A DNA stretch of 31,335 nt from Geminicoccus sp035556675 (GTDB lineage Bacteria; Pseudomonadota; Alphaproteobacteria; Geminicoccales; Geminicoccaceae). The DNA lies in the NCBI RefSeq assembly GCF_035556675.1, contig NZ_DATMFZ010000315.1, positions 1 through 31,335 on the forward strand, written 5' to 3'. Both the position numbers and the translations under genes were made by a program. The notes beneath the pieces were generated by a model that saw only the letters and a list, made by a program, of their open reading frames with translations, made no database searches and was not told the origin of the DNA. Positions 15,379 through 25,321 of the stretch are shown piece after piece (position 1 is the stretch's first letter; each line of letters starts with the position of its first letter).

Positions 15379-16032
15379 ATGTCCGTCACCGTCCGGATCG
15401 ACTTCGTGTCCGACATCGTCTGCCCCTGGTGCGCGGTCGGCCTGTACGCCCTGGAGGAGGCGCTGCGGCGCCTGGAGGGCGAAGTCGAGGCCGAGCTGCA
15501 CTTCCAGCCCTTCGAGCTGAACCCGCACATGCCGCAGGCGGGCCAGGAGATCGTCGAGCACCTGACGGAGAAATACGGGATCACGCCCGAGCAGGTCGCG
15601 GCCAATGCCGAGGTGCTGCGCCAGCGCGGGGCGGCGGTCGGGTTCGAGTTCCGTGCCGGTGCCCGCCAGCGGACCTACAACAGCTTCGACGCCCACCGGC
15701 TGCTGCACTGGGCGGAACTGAAGCACCGGGCGGCAGCGCTCAAGCACGCGCTGCTGCGCGCCTACTTCACCCATGGCGAGAACATCGCCGACCACGACGT
15801 GCTGGCTAGGCTCGCGATCGAAGCCGGGCTGGATGGCGCCACGGCCCGGGAGATCCTGGGCAGTGACCGCTATGCCGAGGAGGTCCGGGCGCAGGAGCGG
15901 CGGTTCACGTCACTGGGCATCAGCGCGGTGCCCTCGGTCATCCTGAACAACCGCCACCTGCTCCAGGGCGGCCAGCCGCCGGAGATGTTCGAGCGGGCAT
16001 TGCGGCAGGTTGCTGGCCACGCTGCCGCCTGA
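15379..16032 (+). CDS. DsbA family oxidoreductase, FrnE-like
   Basis: Thioredoxin-fold protein of 217 aa with the redox motif CPWC at residues 15-18 (DIVCPWCAVG) and the cis-Pro loop SAVPSVILNN near 190. The helical insert and overall length match the FrnE / polyketide-associated DsbA group, whose members also resemble 2-hydroxychromene-2-carboxylate isomerases. There is no signal peptide, so it should act in the cytoplasm as a disulfide oxidoreductase or isomerase rather than as a periplasmic DsbA. A strong GAGGAAAGG lies upstream of the ATG. It is separated from the VOC gene by 133 nt. A strong hairpin follows that can serve both this gene and the converging DUF2382 operon. Confidence 0.9.
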   Translation: MSVTVRIDFVSDIVCPWCAVGLYALEEALRRLEGEVEAELHFQPFELNPHMPQAGQEIVEHLTEKYGITPEQVAANAEVLRQRGAAVGFEFRAGARQRTYNSFDAHRLLHWAELKHRAAALKHALLRAYFTHGENIADHDVLARLAIEAGLDGATAREILGSDRYAEEVRAQERRFTSLGISAVPSVILNNRHLLQGGQPPEMFERALRQVAGHAAA

Positions 16033-16098
16033 TCCCAGGCGGACCAGACGGCAACGGCGCCGTCCCCGATGTGGGGAGCGACGCCGTGCGAGGTCGAG

Positions 16099-16126
16099 GG
16101 GTGGCCGCCCCTTGAGGCGGCCACCC
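16099..16126. terminator. Bidirectional terminator between dsbA-like and DUF2382 genes
   Basis: Perfect 11-bp inverted repeat GGGTGGCCGCC / GGCGGCCACCC with a CCTTGA loop, in the 99-nt space between two converging genes. The symmetry and position fit a shared terminator. There is no clear T-run on either strand. Confidence 0.6.
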
Positions 16127-16131
16127 TGCCC

Positions 16132-17169
16132 TCAGATGCTGCGCCGGCCGGTACGGTCGGTGCCGAGGCTGGTCGCGCGATCGTCCTCGATCTCGGCCTC
16201 GGTCTCGCGCACGCTGTCGCGGACCGTTTCGGTACGGTTCTGGACGTCGCGATGGAGGCCGATTTCCTCCTTCACCCGCGCCACCTTGTCGACCACCGCC
16301 TCCTCGCTGCGCTCGGTGGCCTCGATGGTGCGTTCCTGGAACGCATCGTCACCCAGGGTCGCTTCGCGGTCGACCGGGCGGCGGTCGATGGTGACATGCT
16401 CCTGGCGGAGGTTCACGTCCGCCTCGACCGGACGCTCGACCACATAGGTACGAATCCGCACGCGGCCGCCGCTGACATCGCGCTTATCGACCCGCAGCTC
16501 CTCCTTGGCGAGCTGCACGGTCTGGTCGTCGCCCATCGTGCCCAACCGGTCGCCGCCGCGGACATCGCCCTCATAGTCGCCGGACTGGGTCACCGAGCCA
16601 TAGGCCGGCATGTCCCCGACGCCTGCAGAGGTCGCCCCGGCCGCGCGTGCGCCGGCCAGATCCTGGCTGCTGCCCATGTCGGTGGTGTCGGTGAATTCGC
16701 TGCGAGTGCGGAGATCGTCCGTCCCCGTGCTGGAGGCGCCGCCCATCGTACCGGCCCCCATCGTACCGGCGCCGATTGCTCCGGCACCGGCGCCATAGCT
16801 GGCATCCGAACGGTAGGCCTCGCCCGTCCAGCCCTCGCTGCGCCAGTTGGCGCTGCGCTCGTCGAGATCGATCGGGTCGGCCCGGTCCATGATCTCCTCG
16901 GCCTCGCGCTCCATGCCTTCCGGCACGTTGGCGATCAGCATGTAGCCGCCGCGCCGCATGCCCTCGGAGTAGAGCGAGCGGTCCTCATCGGGCATGAACA
17001 GGTCGCCCAGGCTGGCCCAGAACCCCTTGCTCTCCTGCTCGACCGGCTGGCTGAGGTCGTTCGTACCGCGGATGGTGATGTCTTCTTCGTGGATGCTGAT
17101 CCCGATCAGCCCGTCGCGGGCAGCCTCGGCAGCGCCGCGGGTGTCATAGAGAGCGGTAACAGTACCCAT
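16132..17169 (-). CDS. DUF2382 (YsnF/AvaK-type) stress protein
   Basis: Protein of 345 aa with three parts. Residues 1 to about 110 form a YflT/general-stress-17M-like domain (MGTVTALYDTRGAAEAARDG onward). Residues about 115-225 are a low-complexity Gly/Ala/Ser/Thr linker with GAGTM repeats. Residues about 228-335 form a DUF2382 domain rich in charged pairs (VQLAKEELRVDKRDVSGGRV, then VNLRQEHVTIDRRPVD). DUF2382 proteins occur in stress-tolerant bacteria, but their biochemical role is not known. There is no signal peptide, so it is probably cytoplasmic. AGAGGAG sits 7 nt before the ATG. The gene lies 2 nt after a second DUF2382 gene, both downstream of a perfect EcfG promoter. Confidence 0.88.
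   Translation of the reverse strand: MGTVTALYDTRGAAEAARDGLIGISIHEEDITIRGTNDLSQPVEQESKGFWASLGDLFMPDEDRSLYSEGMRRGGYMLIANVPEGMEREAEEIMDRADPIDLDERSANWRSEGWTGEAYRSDASYGAGAGAIGAGTMGAGTMGGASSTGTDDLRTRSEFTDTTDMGSSQDLAGARAAGATSAGVGDMPAYGSVTQSGDYEGDVRGGDRLGTMGDDQTVQLAKEELRVDKRDVSGGRVRIRTYVVERPVEADVNLRQEHVTIDRRPVDREATLGDDAFQERTIEATERSEEAVVDKVARVKEEIGLHRDVQNRTETVRDSVRETEAEIEDDRATSLGTDRTGRRSI
16742..16770. repeat. Short tandem repeat in DUF2382 linker
   Basis: Two direct copies of the 14-mer CCCATCGTACCGGC (16742-16755 and 16757-16770), one base apart. They encode the repeated GAGTM units of the flexible linker. The repeat may expand or contract by slippage in steps of five codons. Confidence 0.6.
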
Positions 17170-17171
17170 GG

Positions 17172-17591
17172 CTATTCTCCTCTGACCGTCTCGGGTGAGG
17201 CAGGAATCTCTTCCCGCCGGATGGTTGCGTGCTCGGAGCGCAGCGGCACTTCCTGGCGCACGAGCTGCTTGTGCACGGTGCGAACGATCCGGAGCTCTTC
17301 CTTCAGGACGAGTTCCGTACGCATCACGAGCCGTTCCTCGACCACAGGCACGATCACGACGCCGTTCTCCTCGCGGATCGGAGGTACTGCCTCGATCACC
17401 ATGCCGACCGGCACGCGCTCGACCTGGACCTCTTCGTGATCGAGCCAGGTTTCGACGGCGTGCTGGCGGGTCTCGACCTGCGTCTCCACCACGACCCGAG
17501 CACGATCTACTTGACGCACCCCGACTTTGACCTGCTCTTCGAGCAGCTCGACTTTCTGATCGGCAGATGGGGTGCTGATCACGTTGGACAT
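17172..17591 (-). CDS. Short DUF2382 domain protein
   Basis: Protein of 139 aa made almost wholly of one DUF2382 domain (KVELLEEQVKVGVRQVDRAR through VPLRSEHATIRREEIP). It has the alternating charged and hydrophobic pattern and the repeated V-x-R-x-E strands typical of the family. The start is the ATG at 17591. An extended frame to 17687 has no similarity, and its extra codons cover the promoter. No Shine-Dalgarno is visible. The -10 element of the EcfG promoter ends only 9 nt upstream, so the message should be leaderless or nearly so. It is the first gene of the stress pair, with 2 nt before the longer DUF2382 gene. Confidence 0.82.
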   Translation of the reverse strand: MSNVISTPSADQKVELLEEQVKVGVRQVDRARVVVETQVETRQHAVETWLDHEEVQVERVPVGMVIEAVPPIREENGVVIVPVVEERLVMRTELVLKEELRIVRTVHKQLVRQEVPLRSEHATIRREEIPASPETVRGE

Positions 17592-17599
17592 GTGGCGTA

Positions 17600-17624
17600 A
17601 ACGGAACTCGCCACCGATAGTTCC
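17600..17624 (-). promoter_or_regulatory. EcfG general-stress promoter (GGAAC-N16-CGTT)
   Basis: On the minus strand GGAAC (17624-17620) and CGTT (17603-17600) are separated by exactly 16 nt, a perfect match to the promoter of the alphaproteobacterial extracytoplasmic sigma factor EcfG. Transcription would begin at about 17591-17594, at or next to the ATG of the short DUF2382 gene. An inverted repeat (CGGAACT / AGTTCCG, 17602-17625) overlaps the same bases. Confidence 0.75.
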
Positions 17625-17846
17625 GCGGATAATTTTCACTGCAACCGGCCAGTATCCGGCCAATTCCACACAACCACCCGTGCCCAAGATCTATGGGACA
17701 CGGCGCTGCTACTGGTTCATCTACTGGTGCAGCCGGTCCGGCCATGCCGGCGCGCCGCCACACGGCCAGCGCCGCGGGAGAGCTGGCTGTTTTCTATGCC
17801 GCTGGAAGGCGCTAAGTCCCGGAAGGACAGCGGGAACGAGTGTCCA

Positions 17847-18275
17847 GTGCCGATCCGCCCCGAGCGCCGCTACTTCTATCCGATCGACTGGCCGATCATC
17901 AGCCGGCAGATCCGCTTCGTGCGCGCCAGGGGCCGCTGCGAAGCGTGCGCCCGGCCACATGGCCGGCTGATCTGCCAGCTGGCCGACGGGCGCTGGTTCG
18001 ACGAAATGGCCGGCCAATGGCTGGACGACCAGGGCCAGCAGGTGCCCTGGCCCGACATCGTCGACCTCGCCATGCAGCGGCAGCGGCGCATCTGGCTCGG
18101 CACCGCGCATCTGGACCACGATCCGGGCAACTCCAATGGCAGCAACCTCAAGGCGTTCTGCCAGCGCTGCCACCTGCGCCACGACCGGGCCGCCAACCTC
18201 CTGCGGCGCCGGGCACGCGCCCGCGCCAGACGCGCCCTGGGCGATCTGTTCACCGGGCCGAACCCGCTATTGTGA
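17847..18275 (+). CDS. HNH-type zinc-binding protein
   Basis: Basic protein of 142 aa with an HNH-nuclease-like core. There is a first zinc pair (Cys31, Cys34 in RGRCEACARPHGR), then LGTAHLDHDPGNS (His88, Asp90, His91), Asn100, and a second zinc set CQRCHLRH (Cys105, Cys108, His109, His112). The layout fits the HNH fold, with AHLDHD forming the catalytic strand. The C-terminus is an Arg-rich helix and LGDLFTGP. Similar short proteins are widespread in alphaproteobacteria, and I know of no assigned function. The start is GTG at 17847 because the family begins with a PI-P-E-RxxYPIDW-like segment. ATG 17796 would add a dissimilar N-terminus. A terminator-like hairpin follows. Confidence 0.8.
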   Translation: MPIRPERRYFYPIDWPIISRQIRFVRARGRCEACARPHGRLICQLADGRWFDEMAGQWLDDQGQQVPWPDIVDLAMQRQRRIWLGTAHLDHDPGNSNGSNLKAFCQRCHLRHDRAANLLRRRARARARRALGDLFTGPNPLL

Positions 18276-18292
18276 TCGAAGAAGGCGTCAGG

Positions 18293-18326
18293 CGCCGCTG
18301 GGCTCCTGTCGGCGGCGGCCGCTTTT
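18293..18326 (+). terminator. Terminator-like hairpin after HNH gene
   Basis: CGCCGCTGG pairs with the TCGGCGGCG-type arm (18309-18317), with two G-T wobbles and a 7-nt loop. A TTTT run at 18323-18326 begins 5 nt after the stem. It sits 17 nt past the HNH stop codon. Reasonable, though not canonical, as an intrinsic terminator. Confidence 0.45.
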
Positions 18327-18415
18327 CTGGGGAGGCAAAGAAGGGGCAATATGGCCCATATCAGTCCGGCGATGGCTGTCCAGGAGATGGCGACGGCGCG
18401 GAAGCGGAAATCGAC

Positions 18416-18613
18416 CTAGGCGCTGCCGGCCGGGGTCATGTGCTCGACCCGGCCGACCAGCCCGACGCGACGGCGCTGGATAGGCGGCCGCAGCGTCCAG
18501 AAACTGACCCGGCGTTCGAGGCGCTCCACCCGTGCATCCCAGGGTGAATAAACACTGGTTCCGGACCACGTTGTCTCGGGCTCCAGTTGCGCCTCAGGCC
18601 TGCGTACCAGCAT
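18416..18613 (-). CDS. Small hypothetical protein (65 aa)
   Basis: An ATG at 18613 is preceded by a strong GGGGAGG ribosome binding site with 8-nt spacing. The frame runs 65 codons to a TAG. It has about 77% G/C at third positions, lower than neighbouring genes but still coding-like. The product is basic and Arg-rich (DARVERLERRVSFWTLR, then RRRVGLVGRVE) with several Trp residues and no membrane segment. I do not recognise a family. It occupies an otherwise empty stretch (18276-18752). Two mutually exclusive hairpins upstream could control it. It could still be chance, because long frames are easy in GC-rich DNA. Confidence 0.4.
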   Translation of the reverse strand: MLVRRPEAQLEPETTWSGTSVYSPWDARVERLERRVSFWTLRPPIQRRRVGLVGRVEHMTPAGSA

Positions 18614-18617
18614 CCTT

Positions 18618-18662
18618 CCGGCCTCCCCTGAACAGCCGGGAACGACTACATCGTCGCCCGGC
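18618..18662 (-). promoter_or_regulatory. Alternative hairpins upstream of small ORF
   Basis: On the minus strand, GCCGGGCGAC pairs with GTCG-TT-CCCGGC (18662-18635). The same CCGGC segment can instead pair with GCCGG at 18622-18618, which encloses the GGGGAGG ribosome binding site in the loop. The two folds exclude one another. This is an attenuator-like geometry seen only by eye. Confidence 0.3.
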
Positions 18663-18752
18663 AAAGCCGCGGGAATCGTATGTACTGCGTCTTGCCAGTA
18701 ACAGTATCCAGTAGTTCCTGCGGCGGGAATAGGGCGCCACATTGCAAATAGG

Positions 18753-19709
18753 TCATGTGCCGGAGACGAGTGCCTCACGGAGCACCGGCAGCAGCCAGGC
18801 CAGTATCGGAAAGGTGACGATGGTCGAGACCACGATCGTGGCGCCGGCCTCGCCCACGGCGGTGTCGTAGCGCACGGAGAACAGATAGGCGTTGATCCCG
18901 GCCGGCATCGCCGCGGTGACGATCGCCACCGCCCGCGCCACCGGGTCGAGCGGGACCACCCAGGTGGCCATGGCGAAGACCAGGAGCGGGAACAGGAGGT
19001 TCTTGAACAGGCACAGGACCAGGGCTTCCCGCCACAGCGCCCCCAGCCGGAAGCGGGCGAGGTTGGCGCCCAGCGCGAACAGCGCCATCGGCATCGCCGC
19101 TTGGCCGAGAAAGGCCGCGGTGCGGTCCAGGGCGGCCGGCACCGGCACGGGCGAGAGGCGCAGCAGCAGCCCGGTAGCGAGGCCCACAAGGATCGGGTTG
19201 GTGATCAGGCTGCGGGCGACCGAGCGCGGCAGCTTGCGCAGCTCGCCGGCGGCACCGATGCCGAGCTCGGCCACCACCGTGGTGAGGGTGAACAGCGTGG
19301 CGCTGTGGAACGCGATCAGCAGGAACAGCGGTACGGCCGCCTGATCGCCGAATACACCGATGGTGATCGGCACCGACAGGACCAGCACGTTGCCGAAGCA
19401 GGCGGTGATGCCGAAGATCGCGGGCCTGGCGGCGCGTGCCGCGAAGACGTGCCGGCCGAACCAGGCGGACAGGGCGAACACCGCGAACGCACAGCCGAAA
19501 TAGACCAGGACCAGCCGCCACTCGATCTGGGCGGGCAGATCCACGGTGAGCATCTGCCGGGCCAGCATGATCGGCAGGGCCACGTCGAACACGAAGCGCG
19601 AGATGCCTTGGGCCTGCTGGTCCTGCACCAGCCGGACGCCGGCCAGGACGCGGCCGAGCAGGACCAGCGCATAGACCGGCACGAGATGGTCGATGAGGAT
19701 CTGGGACAA
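18753..19709 (-). CDS. AEC family transporter (first copy)
   Basis: Inner-membrane protein of 318 aa with about ten hydrophobic helices in two inverted halves, as in the auxin efflux carrier (AEC) / BASS-like fold. Family features are SRFVFDVALPIMLARQML early, FGNVLVLSVPI in the middle, and NPILVGLATGLLLRL followed by MALFALGANLARF in the second half. Bacterial members move malonate, malate or other small organic anions, and the substrate here is unknown. The start is TTG at 19709 (no ATG is suitable), with AGGCGG upstream. It lies 90 nt downstream of secA on the same strand with no clear terminator between, so read-through is possible. A second AEC gene lies at 25322. Confidence 0.88.
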   Translation of the reverse strand: MSQILIDHLVPVYALVLLGRVLAGVRLVQDQQAQGISRFVFDVALPIMLARQMLTVDLPAQIEWRLVLVYFGCAFAVFALSAWFGRHVFAARAARPAIFGITACFGNVLVLSVPITIGVFGDQAAVPLFLLIAFHSATLFTLTTVVAELGIGAAGELRKLPRSVARSLITNPILVGLATGLLLRLSPVPVPAALDRTAAFLGQAAMPMALFALGANLARFRLGALWREALVLCLFKNLLFPLLVFAMATWVVPLDPVARAVAIVTAAMPAGINAYLFSVRYDTAVGEAGATIVVSTIVTFPILAWLLPVLREALVSGT

Positions 19710-19799
19710 GAGGCACCGCCTGGCTGGGCGGCCAGCTAGACCAGCGCCGGCAGGCCCGGCAAGCAGGACCAGCGCATGGCCGCCCTGCTCATTGCCCGG

Positions 19800-22511
<2,712 letters not shown>

Positions 22512-22572
22512 GCCGCTGGGAAATCCCGCCAAAGAGTGGACCAGGCGCAGCCTGCGCCCGACCAGGGTCGGT

Positions 22573-22601
22573 GAGCTACGCCGTCATCCCAAAGGTGTCA
22601 A
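22573..22601 (-). promoter_or_regulatory. secA: Possible sigma-70 promoter for secA
   Basis: On the minus strand a perfect TTGACA (22601-22596) is followed after 17 nt by TAGCTC (22578-22573), a poor -10. Transcription would start about 55 nt before the secA ATG. The -35 element and the position are good, but the -10 is weak. Confidence 0.4.
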
Positions 22602-22694
22602 CGCGACCCTGCTTGTGCAAGCCTGCCCGTGATGGCACCAGTCCATTCCGCTCAGGCCATGTTCCGGCCAACGACATGAAGAGGAGCACCATCG

Positions 22695-23618
22695 GTGCGT
22701 CTAGCGGTATTCGGCGTTTCCTTCCTCCTGGCGACGAGCGCGCTCGTCCATGCCCAGGAGTCTGCGCCCGCCCCGGCCGAGGCACAGACCCAGGCCGCCC
22801 CGGCCACGCCTGGCGGGGACCCGGTGGTCGCCCGGGTGAACGGTGAGGAGATCCGCCGTTCGGATGTCCAGCGCTTCCAGGAGAGCCTGCCCGAGCAGTA
22901 TCGCAGCATGCCGCTCGAGATGGTGTTCGATCCGCTGCTCAATCGGGTGATCGATACCCGCCTGCTCGCCGAGAAGGCCGAGGCCGACGGCATCGCCGCC
23001 GAGCCGGCCGTGCAGGCCAAGGTCCAAGAAGCGCAGCAGGGCATCCTGCGCGACGAGCTGCTGCGCCGCGCGGTCGACGCCGCGACCTCGGCCGAGCAGC
23101 TCCAGGCGGCCTTCGACGCGGCCAAGGGCGAGGACGGCTTCGCGCTGGAGGAGGTGCGCGCCGCGCACATCCTGGTGGAGACGCCGGAGGCGGCCAAGGA
23201 GATCATCGCCCGGCTCGACCAGGGCGAGGCGTTCGCCGAGGTGGCGAAGAGCACGTCCAAGGATCCGGGCAGCGCCCAGCAGGGCGGCGAGCTCGGCTGG
23301 TTCACCCGCGACAAGATGGTCCCGGAGTTCAGCACCGCCGCGTTCGCCATGGAGCCCGGCAGCTACTCCAAGGAGCCGGTCCAGTCGCAGTTCGGCTACC
23401 ACGTGATCCTGCTGGAGGAGAAGCGGAGCCGCGAGCCGAGCCTGGAGGAGATGCGCGAGGAGCTGTTCCAGGAGAACGCGCGCAAGGCGATCGAGCAGAC
23501 CGTGGCCGAGGCCCGCGAGGGAGTCACGATCGAGAAGTTCAACCCGGATGGCTCGACCCCCGCACCCGCGGGCGAGGCAGCTCCCGCCGAGGGTGGTGCT
23601 GCGGCGCCGGCCGAGTAA
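22695..23618 (+). CDS. Periplasmic parvulin-type peptidyl-prolyl isomerase
   Basis: Exported folding helper of 307 aa that isomerises Xaa-Pro bonds in secreted or outer-membrane proteins. A signal peptide (hydrophobic core to residue 18, VHA-QE cleavage) is followed by a Pro/Ala-rich spacer. Next comes a SurA/PrsA-like helical region (about 43-140), then the rotamase domain from RAAHILVETPEAAKEII to FGYHVILLEEK (about 154-240), including GGELGWFTRDKMVPEF. The tail is low-complexity Ala/Pro/Glu. The start is GTG at 22695, with AGAGGAG 9 nt upstream. Being next to secA and argJ is the usual alphaproteobacterial arrangement, and it handles clients that SecA exports. Confidence 0.93.
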   Translation: MRLAVFGVSFLLATSALVHAQESAPAPAEAQTQAAPATPGGDPVVARVNGEEIRRSDVQRFQESLPEQYRSMPLEMVFDPLLNRVIDTRLLAEKAEADGIAAEPAVQAKVQEAQQGILRDELLRRAVDAATSAEQLQAAFDAAKGEDGFALEEVRAAHILVETPEAAKEIIARLDQGEAFAEVAKSTSKDPGSAQQGGELGWFTRDKMVPEFSTAAFAMEPGSYSKEPVQSQFGYHVILLEEKRSREPSLEEMREELFQENARKAIEQTVAEAREGVTIEKFNPDGSTPAPAGEAAPAEGGAAAPAE

Positions 23619-23657
23619 GACTGCCGGCCAAGCAACGCTTCGCACCGAGAACCGTCG

Positions 23658-24878
23658 ATGAGCCTTCCCGTCTCGCCGCTGGCACCCGAACGCCTGCCGG
23701 ACCTTCCCCCGATCGCCGGCGTGCGCTTCGCCAGCGCCGAGACCGGGATGCGCTACAAGAACCGCAAGGACCTGCTGCTCGCGGCCTTCGATCCCGGCAC
23801 TACGGTGGCCGGGGTGTTCACCCAGAACGTCGTGTGCGGCCACCCGGTGACCTGGTGCCGCCAGATCCTGCCGGGCGGCCGTGCCCGGGCCCTCGTGGTC
23901 AATGCCGGCAACGCCAACGTGTTCCGCGGTGCGGAGGGCGACCGGGCGGTGCGCACCGAGGCGGAGGCGACAGCCTCTGCCTTGGGCTGTGCGCCGGAGG
24001 AGGTGTTCGTCGCCTCCACCGGTGTCATCGGCATGAAGCTCGACGCCGAGCTGATCGCCCGCCACCTGCCGGAGCTGGCGGGGCGGCTCGATCCCGCCGC
24101 CATGGCGGATGCCGCCCGCACCATCGTCACCACCGACACCTTCCCCAAGGCTGCGGTGCGCAGCGTCGAGATCGACGGCCGCACCGTGACGGTCGCCGGC
24201 ATCTGCAAGGGTTCCGGCATGATCGCACCCAACATGGCGACCATGCTGGCGTTCCTGTTCACCGACGCGGCGGTGGCCCCGGCCACGTTGCAGGCCATGC
24301 TCCAGGCGGCCGCCGACCGGTCGTTCAACTGCGTGACCGTCGACAGCGACACCTCCACCTCCGACACGCTCCTGTGCTTTGCCACCGGCAAGGCCGGCAA
24401 CCCGCCGATCGAGGCCGACCATGGCCCGTTCGCCGATGCGCTCGCCGAGCTGTGCACCGATCTGGCGATCCAGGTCGCCAAGGACGGCGAGGGTGCGCAG
24501 AAGCTGATCACCGTCACGGTGGAAGGTGCCGCCGACGACCGTTCGGCGCGCCGGCTGGCCATGGCGGTCGCCGATTCGCCGCTGGTCAAGACCGCGGTGG
24601 CCGGCGAGGACGCCAACTGGGGCAGGGTCGCCATGGCGCTGGGCAAGGTCGGCCTGCCGATCGAGCTGGGTGCGCTGACCATCGCGTTCGGCGGCATCGC
24701 GGTCGCGAAGGACGGCGGTGCCGTCGCCGACCTGGACGAGGCGCCGGTAGAGCGGCACCTGAAGGGCCGGGACGTGCGCATCGACGTGAGCGTGGGCAGC
24801 GGCCCCGGCCGGGCCAGGGTGTGGACCTGTGACCTCACCCACGGCTACATCGACATCAACGGCAGCTACCGTTCCTGA
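23658..24878 (+). CDS. argJ: Bifunctional ornithine acetyltransferase / N-acetylglutamate synthase
   Basis: Arginine-biosynthesis enzyme of 406 aa. It moves the acetyl group from N-acetylornithine to glutamate and, when bifunctional, also makes N-acetylglutamate from acetyl-CoA. The self-cleavage site is visible in KGSGMIAPNMATMLAF, with the nucleophile Thr195 directly after Ala194, so the precursor should split into alpha and beta chains. Other family stretches are NAGNANVFRGAEG and GEDANWGRVAMALGK near the C-terminus, and the chain ends YIDINGSYRS. The ATG follows the parvulin gene by 39 nt, and mutT starts 26 nt later. One operon is likely. Confidence 0.96.
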   Translation: MSLPVSPLAPERLPDLPPIAGVRFASAETGMRYKNRKDLLLAAFDPGTTVAGVFTQNVVCGHPVTWCRQILPGGRARALVVNAGNANVFRGAEGDRAVRTEAEATASALGCAPEEVFVASTGVIGMKLDAELIARHLPELAGRLDPAAMADAARTIVTTDTFPKAAVRSVEIDGRTVTVAGICKGSGMIAPNMATMLAFLFTDAAVAPATLQAMLQAAADRSFNCVTVDSDTSTSDTLLCFATGKAGNPPIEADHGPFADALAELCTDLAIQVAKDGEGAQKLITVTVEGAADDRSARRLAMAVADSPLVKTAVAGEDANWGRVAMALGKVGLPIELGALTIAFGGIAVAKDGGAVADLDEAPVERHLKGRDVRIDVSVGSGPGRARVWTCDLTHGYIDINGSYRS

Positions 24879-24904
24879 CCGTCCAGCCCGCGTCTGCAGA
24901 TCAT

Positions 24905-25318
24905 TTGCCATCTCCTGAGAAGCCGATCGTCCTCGTGGTCGCCTGCGCGCTCGTCGATCCCGACGGGCGCGTGCTGGTGGCCCAGCGCCCTGCAGGCAAG
25001 CCCATGGCCGGCCTGTGGGAGTTCCCCGGCGGCAAGGTCCAGCCGGGCGAGAGCCCCGAAGCCGCGCTGATCCGCGAGCTGGAGGAGGAGCTGGGCGTCT
25101 CCACCCATGCGAGCTGCCTGGCACCCCTCACCTTCGCCTCGCATGCCTATGACGGCTTTCACCTGCTGATGCCGCTCTATGTCTGCCGCCGCTGGCACAA
25201 CGAGCCGGTGGGCCGGGAGCACCAGGCGCTGCGCTGGGTCCGGCCGCAGCGCCTGCACGAGCTGGCCATGCCGGCTGCCGACCTGCCCCTGATCGCCCCC
25301 TTATGCGACCTGCTCTGA
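24905..25318 (+). CDS. mutT: MutT-type Nudix hydrolase (8-oxo-dGTP diphosphatase)
   Basis: Nudix enzyme of 137 aa with a complete Nudix box GGKVQPGESPEAALIRELEEELGV (GX5EX7REUXEEXGU). KPMAGLWEFPGG just before it is typical of true MutT proteins, which remove oxidised 8-oxo-dGTP so that it is not built into DNA. The only start that keeps the conserved N-terminus (PIVLVVACALVDPDGRVLV) is TTG at 24905. No good ribosome binding site is seen, so it may be coupled to argJ. The second AEC transporter gene begins 3 nt after its stop. Confidence 0.93.
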   Translation: MPSPEKPIVLVVACALVDPDGRVLVAQRPAGKPMAGLWEFPGGKVQPGESPEAALIRELEEELGVSTHASCLAPLTFASHAYDGFHLLMPLYVCRRWHNEPVGREHQALRWVRPQRLHELAMPAADLPLIAPLCDLL

Positions 25319-25321
25319 CCC

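Noticed and set aside
17603..17627. Plus-strand GGAAC at 17603 as a promoter toward the HNH gene
   Set aside because: No CGTT follows at 16-17 nt (the sequence there is CGCG). The match arises because the minus-strand promoter overlaps an inverted repeat.
17727..17846. N-terminal extension of the HNH gene (including ATG 17796)
   Set aside because: The extra residues show no resemblance to the family start, and no better ribosome binding site supports them.
22653..22667. Minus-strand GGAAC in the secA/parvulin intergenic region as an EcfG promoter
   Set aside because: The sequence 16-17 nt downstream is GG-rich and lacks CGTT.
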